A DNA stretch of 13,584 nt from DATEMK01 sp035275625. Its GTDB lineage: Bacteria > Bacteroidota > Bacteroidia > AKYH767-A > OLB10. Below, piece by piece: positions 8,146 through 13,584 of the stretch (the stretch's first letter is position 1; each line of letters starts with the position of its first letter). The notes under the pieces are model-generated. The model made no database searches. It was given only the letters and a program-made list of their open reading frames with translations, and had not been told where the DNA came from. Where the stretch lies: positions 1 to 13,584 of the forward strand of contig DATEMK010000170.1 in assembly GCA_035275625.1 (NCBI GenBank). Direction: 5' to 3'. Both the position numbers and the translations under genes were made by a program.

Positions 8146-8829
8146 ATGCTCATCTCCATTAAAAGAATTTGTTTGTTTCTGTTCATTTGTCCCTTTTTTC
8201 TTTTTGCGCAGGAACAAAAGAAAACATTGCTGGTTATACCTCTTTCAAAAAATAACATCCGGCTCAGCTCATTGACAGAAAGAAATATTAAATATAACAA
8301 CATGAGCCATGATTCGGTGATCAATTATATTGTTAACACTGTCCATTCCGAAATGCAAAACACATTTAAAGATTATTCAACCCGGTATTTAAAAGAATTT
8401 ACTTCAACAGAAGAATTTCCTGACAGTCTTTACAACCTTAAGCTTTTTAATTGTTTTTATTATGATTCAAAAGACAGCTCCCTGAAAAATATAAAATACA
8501 AAAGTTTTTATCTTGAATCGTATCACAACAATTATTATGGATATGATCTGAACCATGACGGGTTGAAAATTCTGAAAAATGCAATCACTTCTTCCAAATG
8601 CGATTATGTTTTATTCATCAGCAAATTTGAAATCATCAATCCGAATTCCGCTTTCAGTCTTCACGTTGAAATAACGGACCACGCTTTAAACAGGATTTAT
8701 GGAAATAAAAATGAAATGAAGAAGGACATCAGTAAAACAATGTATGGTGATGTTTTGAAATATTATATTAAATCATCCTGTAACGACATGTTGAAAAAGG
8801 CTGAGAGGTATTTAAAAACCCGTGAATAA
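8146..8829 (+). CDS. Exported protein of unknown function (227 aa)
   Basis: I do not recognise this family. The N-terminus is a clear signal peptide: MLISIKRICLFLFICPFFLF, then A21|Q22, with no lipobox Cys, so a soluble periplasmic or surface location is expected. The mature part is mixed alpha/beta and rich in Lys, Asn, Ser and Tyr. A middle stretch rich in Tyr (SFYLESYHNNYYGYDLNHDG) is followed by a hydrophobic strand (CDYVLFISKFEII), another strand (FSLHVEITD) and a C-terminal amphipathic helix ending in KAERYLKTRE. There is no obvious catalytic motif, transmembrane segment or T9SS sorting domain. The start is fixed by the signal peptide, and no ribosome-binding sequence precedes it. It lies divergent from the T9SS pair and 64 bp upstream of the WG-repeat gene, which has its own -7 element. 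Confidence 0.85.
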   Translation: MLISIKRICLFLFICPFFLFAQEQKKTLLVIPLSKNNIRLSSLTERNIKYNNMSHDSVINYIVNTVHSEMQNTFKDYSTRYLKEFTSTEEFPDSLYNLKLFNCFYYDSKDSSLKNIKYKSFYLESYHNNYYGYDLNHDGLKILKNAITSSKCDYVLFISKFEIINPNSAFSLHVEITDHALNRIYGNKNEMKKDISKTMYGDVLKYYIKSSCNDMLKKAERYLKTRE

Positions 8830-8855
8830 TTGTTTTTATCATCAATCAAAAAATA

Positions 8856-8863
8856 TATATTTG
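8856..8863 (+). promoter_or_regulatory. -7 element TATATTTG for the WG-repeat gene
   Basis: Exact match to TAnnTTTG, 30 bp before the ATG at 8894 and just downstream of the preceding stop (8827-8829). The -33 region is T-rich without a clean TTTG. The leader is AT-rich with no Shine-Dalgarno, as is common in this phylum. Confidence 0.5.
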
Positions 8864-8893
8864 TACTCCACATAACTTGATAAAAAAAACGAT

Positions 8894-9940
8894 ATGAAAA
8901 AATTACTTATTACCGGGGCATGTTTGCTTATATTGCATCATGCTGTACAATCACAAACCTATATTACCCAGGTAAAACCTGCAGGCAGTAAAGAATGGGG
9001 ATACGCCAACAGCAAAGGAGAAATGGTGATAGCTCCGCAATATGCCAAGTGTTACCGCTTTTCACCCGAAGGGCTGGCAACCATTTATGACCAGAAAGAA
9101 AGACAGTACCATTTTATTAATTTAAAAAATGAGCGCCTGCCTGTTGAAGTTACGGGTTTTAAATTAAGAGACGGGCTGGGATTTGATGTGGAAGGATTTA
9201 AAAGCGGGCTGGCCATGATAAAGGTAGGTGAGAAGTGGGGTTATATAAATACATCAGGCAAGCTTGCCATCCCGGCAAAATATGATGACGCAATTGATTT
9301 TAATGACGGGTTTGCCAGCGCGAAATCCGGAAATAAGTTTTTTGTGCTGAATACGAAGGGTGAAGAAATACCCGTAGAAGGAGATGTAACGGATATAAAA
9401 AATTTTTCAGAAGGGCTTGCACCGTTCAGAACGGCCGGTAAAAAGTTTGGATTTATTGGCACCAATGGAAAAATAACTTTACTGGCACAATATGAAAGTG
9501 TCGGGTATTTTTCAGACGGGCTTGCATGGGCAAAAGAGGGTGACTTGCTCGGTTACATAAATCCAAAAGGGGAGTGGGTGATAAAACCCCAGTTTGGAGC
9601 CGGGAAAGATTTTGATAAGGAAAGCGGGATGGCACGTGTGAAAAATGGAGAAAAATGGGCGTATGTAAATAAATCAGGTGAGCTGATGTACATGAACGAT
9701 ACGGACGTATGGGGTGACTTTTCAGAAGGGCTTGCTGATGGAAGAAAGAATGATAAAAAAGGATTTTTTAACAATAAAGGACAATGGGCAATTCAGCCGC
9801 AGTTTGATGGTGTGCGTGATTTTAAAAATGGATTCGCTGCTGCAAAAATGGGGGATAAATGGGGCGTAATTGATAAAGAAGGAAAGTGGATTATTCAACC
9901 CACCTATGATGGAATAAAAGATATGGAGAAGGTAGATTAA
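8894..9940 (+). CDS. Exported WG-repeat protein (348 aa)
   Basis: Nearly the whole mature protein is WG (KWG) repeats, short beta-rich units that occur in bacterial envelope proteins and whose molecular role is poorly defined. A signal peptide (MKKLLITGACLLILHHAVQS|Q) is followed by about nine repeat units. Clear ones begin WGYANSKGEMVIAPQY, WGYINTSGKLAIPAKY, FGFIGTNGKITLLAQY, LGYINPKGEWVIKPQF, KGFFNNKGQWAIQPQF and WGVIDKEGKWIIQPTY; degenerate ones are YHFINLKNE, FFVLNTKGE and WAYVNKSGE. Units are linked by 'F.DGLA' or 'FSEGLA' segments. There is no sorting domain, lipobox or enzyme motif, so periplasmic location is inferred. A protein-binding or envelope role is possible but not shown. The gene is convergent with the MutS-like gene, with 62 bp between the stops and no convincing terminator. 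Confidence 0.93.
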   Translation: MKKLLITGACLLILHHAVQSQTYITQVKPAGSKEWGYANSKGEMVIAPQYAKCYRFSPEGLATIYDQKERQYHFINLKNERLPVEVTGFKLRDGLGFDVEGFKSGLAMIKVGEKWGYINTSGKLAIPAKYDDAIDFNDGFASAKSGNKFFVLNTKGEEIPVEGDVTDIKNFSEGLAPFRTAGKKFGFIGTNGKITLLAQYESVGYFSDGLAWAKEGDLLGYINPKGEWVIKPQFGAGKDFDKESGMARVKNGEKWAYVNKSGELMYMNDTDVWGDFSEGLADGRKNDKKGFFNNKGQWAIQPQFDGVRDFKNGFAAAKMGDKWGVIDKEGKWIIQPTYDGIKDMEKVD

Positions 9941-10002
9941 TTAAAAGGGTCTCCCGATGGACTGATGCAAATCGAAATTTAACATACGTGTTCAGGGAGT
10001 TG

Positions 10003-11775
10003 TCAGATAATTTCCATTTGTTTCATTAAAAATGTAGCGGTTTTGTTTTTACAAATACCTTCTCTTATCCTGTAATCAAAGACCAGACTGTCGTTTATAA
10101 TATCTGCTTCAAAACATTTGTTAGCCATATACCCGGGATGTTCGCCTGTTATGCGGCAAATCTCCAGGTCATGTGTGGCAAGAACACCTGTTGCTTTTTT
10201 GCTGATTAATTTTTTTAAGATGGCTAATGTTCCCCCGCGTTTATCATCCGAGTTTGTACCTTTTAGTATTTCATCCAGGATGATAAAACCGGCTCCGGCA
10301 TCCAGTGCGTTTAAAATATTTTTTAAGCGCTTTACTTCTGCAAAAAAATAAGACTCGTTTTCACTCAGCGAATCATCCAGGCGCATGGATGCCAGGACAG
10401 GCATTGGATGCACATCTGCATCAGCTGCGCAAACAGGTGAACCAATACCGGCAAGCATCATGTTCACACCAAGCGTTCTTAACCAGGTGCTTTTGCCGCT
10501 CATATTAGAACCCGTGAGTATGATGAATTGATGCGTATTAAAATCGGCTGTGTTGCAAATTCTTTTTTCCTGCCGGATGAGAGGATGCCCGCATTCACCA
10601 AACCGGATATTGAAACGTGTGTTTAATGCCGGAAAAGCAAACTGTGGATTGTTGTAAGAAAAATTGGCAAGACAGCTTAATGCTTCTGTCTCTCCTATCA
10701 CCTCGAGCCATTCCGGGATTCTTAATGCAAATTCTTTTTTCCATTTTAACAAGCCATTCAAAACATGTAAATGATAAAGAAAGAAGCCGTTAAAAATGGC
10801 GCTTATGAACATATCATTGATTCGCTCCATGCGATGGAAAAATAACGATAGCTTTTTAAGCTCTGCCCCTGCATCGGTATTTTGAGCAGTAAGCTTTGAT
10901 TGAAGAAAAATCAGTTTTTCACTTTTAAATTTTTCTTTCCCTATTTTATCAATGACCAATGCATATTGCTGAATAATTTTATACACCTTATCCGCACCGA
11001 CAAGCTCTTTTTTGATTTTTTTATATTGAGATACCAGTACAGCTAAATTAAACACCACCAGCAGGTTCATCAGTTTTATAAAAAGTACGTCTTTAAAAAC
11101 TAAATAACTAAATAAAAATATACACATAACAGCCGGTGACAGAAAAGCTGCTGCGAGTGTTGTTTTAGGCAGCGTTTCGTTTTTTCCTGTTGTCCATTGT
11201 ATTAATTTTTCATAAACCGCTTTGTTGTCGTTATTAATTTTTCCCAATGCTGTTAAATGCTGCCGCCAGTCTGTCATTCCGGATAGCTCTCTGATGGCAG
11301 CCTGGTTCAGGATAATTTCTTTGCCAGGCAATAAGGAAAGCAATAATTGAGCAAACTTCTTTTTACCCGGATAGGTGGCGGTCCTGTTCAGGTGTTGGAA
11401 AAGTGATTGGCTGCCGAAAAAATCAAGGTCATAAGCGCAGAGGTGATTGGTGTCCTTAAATTCTGATCCGTCAGCAAACGGGATGCCTTCGTGTTTAAGA
11501 AAAGTGATTTCATCCCGGTTAATATTTAACAGGGTTTCGGTGATCCTGAGATGACCTGCTATGTTAAGATGTATCTTTATTATGATGAGAAATAAAATTA
11601 CCATAAGGAATAAGAAAAAGATTTTGACGGGAGCAGGATCGGTGATATAAGAATAGAAACCAACAAAAAAGATAATTACAATAATTAATCTTAAAATGCC
11701 AAGGATGTTGTAGCGCCTGTTGAGAACCGACAGGCAGTCTGAATATTTTTTTTCCAGGCGGATGTATTCCTGCAT
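10003..11775 (-). CDS. Membrane-anchored MutS-like ATPase (590 aa)
   Basis: A MutS-family ATPase without the N-terminal mismatch-recognition domain, so probably not the canonical repair MutS. It has two N-terminal transmembrane helices (about 24-44 and 50-70), then a MutS core-domain signature (DLDFFGSQSLFQHLNRTATYPG, 116-137). A second hydrophobic pair follows (about 207-226 and 229-249), then a helical clamp-like region and the MutS ATPase domain. The ATPase domain has Walker A GSNMSGKST (422-430), signature-type SYFFAEVKRLK (475-485), Walker B FIILDE (497-502), GTNSDDKRGGT (506-516) and the His-switch-type ATHD (533-536). All nucleotide-binding motifs look intact. Canonical MutS is usually about 850 residues and soluble; this protein is much shorter and membrane-bound. 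It lacks the Smr domain and length of MutS2. The substrate is unknown: DNA or another polymer near the membrane is possible. It lies 108 bp downstream of the HMA gene in the same orientation. Confidence 0.93.
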   Translation of the reverse strand: MQEYIRLEKKYSDCLSVLNRRYNILGILRLIIVIIFFVGFYSYITDPAPVKIFFLFLMVILFLIIIKIHLNIAGHLRITETLLNINRDEITFLKHEGIPFADGSEFKDTNHLCAYDLDFFGSQSLFQHLNRTATYPGKKKFAQLLLSLLPGKEIILNQAAIRELSGMTDWRQHLTALGKINNDNKAVYEKLIQWTTGKNETLPKTTLAAAFLSPAVMCIFLFSYLVFKDVLFIKLMNLLVVFNLAVLVSQYKKIKKELVGADKVYKIIQQYALVIDKIGKEKFKSEKLIFLQSKLTAQNTDAGAELKKLSLFFHRMERINDMFISAIFNGFFLYHLHVLNGLLKWKKEFALRIPEWLEVIGETEALSCLANFSYNNPQFAFPALNTRFNIRFGECGHPLIRQEKRICNTADFNTHQFIILTGSNMSGKSTWLRTLGVNMMLAGIGSPVCAADADVHPMPVLASMRLDDSLSENESYFFAEVKRLKNILNALDAGAGFIILDEILKGTNSDDKRGGTLAILKKLISKKATGVLATHDLEICRITGEHPGYMANKCFEADIINDSLVFDYRIREGICKNKTATFLMKQMEII

Positions 11776-11785
11776 TTCGTTAATA

Positions 11786-11800
11786 ATGCCTTTCGGCCAT
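11786..11800 (-). promoter_or_regulatory. Small GNRA-type hairpin in the leader of the MutS-like gene
   Basis: The minus strand reads ATGGCCGAAAGGCAT: arms ATgGCC and GGCAT around a GAAA tetraloop, with one bulged G. It ends 10 bases before the ATG. It could affect translation initiation, but the stem is short and it may be chance. Confidence 0.2.
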
Positions 11801-11883
11801 TCAATCTTTTCTTAAGTGATAAAATGAACAAGCGAATATCATTTTACGAAGAAAGGAAATTCTTTTTAAAAGTGCAGCGGGTA

Positions 11884-12228
11884 TCATTGCCGCTTGTATT
11901 GACAGCATAAAGGAAGATTAAAATATGCTGTGTTAGCAGCTGTCGCGTACTGGTTATCATAACCCGCCCCGGCAATTTTCTCACCGATTTGCTGAATCGA
12001 AATTTTTGATGGCTCGAATGTTACCAGGAGCATTTTTGTCTCCTTGTTCCAGTTTTTTGAAATCACACCATCTTTCTCTTTTAAAGCGCCTTCAATATTT
12101 GCTTTACACATGTTGCAATTGCCATAAACTTTGATGCTATCCACAGCGCTATCCTGGGCACGCATTGCATTATTGCATAATAAAAAGCAAAGCAGGATAA
12201 AAATGAATTTGCGGATTAGACCTTGCAT
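11884..12228 (-). CDS. Exported heavy-metal-associated (HMA) domain protein (114 aa)
   Basis: A small ferredoxin-like HMA protein, predicted to bind a soft metal such as Cu(I) in the periplasm. Residues 1-24 form a signal peptide (cut MRA|QD). The HMA fold covers about 31-90, with metal ligands C38 and C41 in GNCNMCK, followed by helix, strand (MLLVTFEPSKIS) and helix (QIGEKIAGAGY). A C-terminal tail, NLPLCCQYKR, adds Cys108-Cys109, which may help binding or be redox active. It resembles metallochaperone and MerP-like domains, but no metal ATPase, efflux gene or metal regulator is nearby, so the partner is unknown. It has its own -7 element 29 bp upstream. The gene lies between the cyclase-like gene (76 bp) and the MutS-like gene (108 bp), all in the same orientation. 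Confidence 0.92.
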   Translation of the reverse strand: MQGLIRKFIFILLCFLLCNNAMRAQDSAVDSIKVYGNCNMCKANIEGALKEKDGVISKNWNKETKMLLVTFEPSKISIQQIGEKIAGAGYDNQYATAANTAYFNLPLCCQYKRQ

Positions 12229-12257
12229 AAGAATAGACCTGGAAATTTATTGAATTA

Positions 12258-12265
12258 CAAATTTA
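12258..12265 (-). promoter_or_regulatory. -7 element TAAATTTG for the HMA gene
   Basis: Exact TAnnTTTG match on the minus strand, 29 bp before the ATG, preceded by a T-run. The -33 box is not clear. It suggests the HMA gene can be transcribed separately from the cyclase-like gene upstream. Confidence 0.45.
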
Positions 12266-12304
12266 AAAAAAGAAGCAATAGGAAGACCACGGGAATCATC
12301 CCTA

Positions 12305-13372
12305 TTAATTCAACCTGATCTCTTTCACCAGGTTTTCAAGGTTTCGCATTGATCTTCGCAAGGTATCTTCCATTTTTCTTTTTTTCATAAGTTTAAAAAT
12401 GATTTGCCCGGCTGCGTTTTCTGCAATGTAATAATCGAGTGTGAGCCTTGTTTTATGGTTGTTTATTTTTTCAAGAATATAGTAAGTGGAGTATTTTTTC
12501 TTTTCATCTGTTTCGCTGAATTCAATTCTTTCAGGTGTAAAAGAGTAGCTGCTGGCATACGTAATAACTTCACCATTTTGGTGTACGAGCCGGCAATGCA
12601 TTCCGACACGGGGCAGGAAATGCCCGATTTCCTCGACTCTTTTCACTCCTTCCTGCCACCGGCTGCGGAAATTAAAATCACCGGTTGCATGAAACAGGGT
12701 GATAATATCTGTCTCATATTCCCTTGTCAACGAAATCATTTTTGCTTTTTTTGAAATCTCCAGCTGCGGGTGCGGATCTGGCGGCAATTCATTTTTCAGT
12801 TCACTCAACTGTGTATAATAAAAGGAGATGTTACCGCTTTCTGTTTGCTTGGCGCTGCTGTTCCATTTCATCCATGCTGCAAAGTCATCAGGAAGATGAC
12901 CGGGCAGCAGGTTTTCTGTTACCAGCCAGTATTCGTCCTGCGGAATATTATTTTTAAGGAGCTGGTGAGCGACAATCACATCTTTGCCGATGAGCTTTTG
13001 GAAATTCTTCACATTATAACCGGTGAATTCACCGTAATGTGTGATCACTTTGAGCGAAAGACCGGCAGCCGCCAGGCAGGCTGCGCATTGGCAAAATTTG
13101 AATTTATCATAGGCAATGAGACTCCTGTGAAACTCGCAAAACATTTTTTTTACCTGCTGGTACAATTCTTCAAGATCAGAATGTTCACCGAACTTGTAAA
13201 AAAGTACCGCGTCACCCTCAATTTCAGAAACTTCAAGCCCGATCTGGTTGGCATTAATGATTATTTCTAACAACTCCTGTATAATAAGCCGGCTGTGTTC
13301 AATTTCAGTTTGGTTAATAAAACGCGTAAAACCGCTGATGTCGGGAATGAAAATAAGTCCTTTGTTTTCCAT
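12305..13372 (-). CDS. DUF2652-like protein: degenerate class III cyclase-like domain fused to an SRPBCC-like domain (355 aa)
   Basis: Function unknown. The N-terminal ~155 residues resemble class III nucleotidyl cyclases and match what I recall of DUF2652 (FIPDISGFTRFINQTE, then EIEGDAVLFYKF, LKVITHYGEF and IGKDVIVAHQLLKNN). The two metal-binding Asp are kept (D11 in PDISGFT, D54 in EGD). The usual transition-state Asn and Arg of 'VN.A.R' are replaced (VIVAHQ, 132-137), so cyclase activity is doubtful; nucleotide binding or regulation is possible. A Cys group (C79, C94, C96, C99; FCQCAAC) could bind metal. The C-terminal ~145 residues (about 211-355) look like an SRPBCC/polyketide-cyclase-type ligand-binding fold (TREYETDIITLFHATGDFNF, FLPRVGMHCRLV, TRLTLDYYI). 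There is no signal peptide or transmembrane segment, so it is cytoplasmic. It is the first of three genes in the same orientation, with a 76-bp gap to the HMA gene. Confidence 0.88.
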   Translation of the reverse strand: MENKGLIFIPDISGFTRFINQTEIEHSRLIIQELLEIIINANQIGLEVSEIEGDAVLFYKFGEHSDLEELYQQVKKMFCEFHRSLIAYDKFKFCQCAACLAAAGLSLKVITHYGEFTGYNVKNFQKLIGKDVIVAHQLLKNNIPQDEYWLVTENLLPGHLPDDFAAWMKWNSSAKQTESGNISFYYTQLSELKNELPPDPHPQLEISKKAKMISLTREYETDIITLFHATGDFNFRSRWQEGVKRVEEIGHFLPRVGMHCRLVHQNGEVITYASSYSFTPERIEFSETDEKKKYSTYYILEKINNHKTRLTLDYYIAENAAGQIIFKLMKKRKMEDTLRRSMRNLENLVKEIRLN

Positions 13373-13485
13373 ATTAGTTAACGTTTTATTATTCGAAAAT
13401 AATTAATTTTTTCCGATCCATCCCGGTGGCAAACGAGGACAAAAGAATACAAGGACTAAACTAAAGGGAGATGGGATTTATACTT

Positions 13486-13584
13486 TTAAGCCGCGCTTTG
13501 GTTCCTGGCCCTGCCGTAAAATAAGCCTAATGTTCCGCCAAATATCATGTAGCCGAGTGCGAATTCAAAAAACATTATAAAAAT
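13486..13584 (-). CDS. C-terminal tail of a membrane protein cut by the window edge, or a 29-aa membrane peptide
   Basis: The minus-strand frame is open from the window edge and ends at TAA (13486-13488). From the ATG at 13573-13575 it reads MFFEFALGYMIFGGTLGLFY followed by GRARNQSAA: one hydrophobic helix with Gly-rich packing and a basic tail, as in a positive-inside membrane segment. Three codons before the ATG (I-F-I) have no stop before the edge, so it may equally be the end of a larger protein. It has the same orientation as the cyclase-like gene and lies 113 bp upstream of it. I do not recognise the family. Confidence 0.45.
   Translation of the reverse strand: MFIMFFEFALGYMIFGGTLGLFYGRARNQSAA

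Noticed and set aside
9951..9999. CTCCC ... GGGAG inverted repeat between the convergent WG-repeat and MutS-like genes, as a bidirectional terminator
   Set aside because: The arms are only 5 bp with a loop near 40 bases and no following T-run, so chance is the simpler explanation.
12270..12301. GGGATGATTCCC hairpin followed by a T-run downstream of the cyclase-like gene, as a terminator
   Set aside because: The stem is only 4 bp and the T-run begins about 20 bases later, next to the HMA promoter; not convincing as an intrinsic terminator.
12404..13270. Several plus-strand open frames antisense to the cyclase-like gene, one of 166 codons
   Set aside because: They are rich in Phe and Cys, have no domain pattern, and sit entirely within a gene with clear family motifs.

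Overview
The window comes from an AT-rich genome of the phylum Bacteroidota. Four things point there. Two secreted proteins end in type IX secretion (T9SS) type A sorting domains. All five predicted exported proteins have Gln right after the predicted signal peptidase site. Several start codons lie downstream of TAnnTTTG-type -7 elements. Shine-Dalgarno sequences are largely absent. No species can be named from the sequence alone. The content is mostly chromosomal housekeeping and cell-envelope genes; I see no transposase, integrase, phage gene, CRISPR array, tRNA or rRNA.

Layout. Bases 1-3416 (+) hold most of dnaE, the replicative polymerase alpha subunit, with its N-terminus cut off by the window edge. 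It ends 3 bases from the stop of a convergent gene. Bases 3420-8075 (-) hold two tandem paralogues encoding large secreted T9SS cargo proteins: signal peptide, a 'GCTDP...DGSC' motif, a propeller-like domain, a PKD domain, Ig-like modules and a sorting domain. They appear collinear without gaps, except that the downstream copy carries two extra 95-residue modules (851 = 661 + 2 x 95). A 70-bp divergent promoter region separates the pair from two plus-strand genes: an unrecognised exported protein (8146-8829) and an exported WG-repeat protein (8894-9940).

Bases 10003-13372 (-) hold three genes in the same orientation. In transcription order these are a fusion of a DUF2652/class III cyclase-like domain with an SRPBCC-like domain, a small exported HMA (heavy-metal-associated) protein, and a membrane-anchored MutS-like ATPase without the mismatch-recognition domain. 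At the right edge (13486-13584, -) there is either the C-terminal tail of a membrane protein or a complete 29-residue membrane peptide.

How the genes relate. The T9SS pair is clearly one duplicated unit. The other neighbours are not obviously one pathway, and their spacing (70-110 bp, often with a separate -7 element) suggests mostly separate transcription units. No gap between genes exceeds 300 bases. I do not see a clear new multigene system. The most notable points are the exact modular difference between the paralogues, the degenerate cyclase-like protein, the membrane MutS, and a possible leaderless transcript at 8146.
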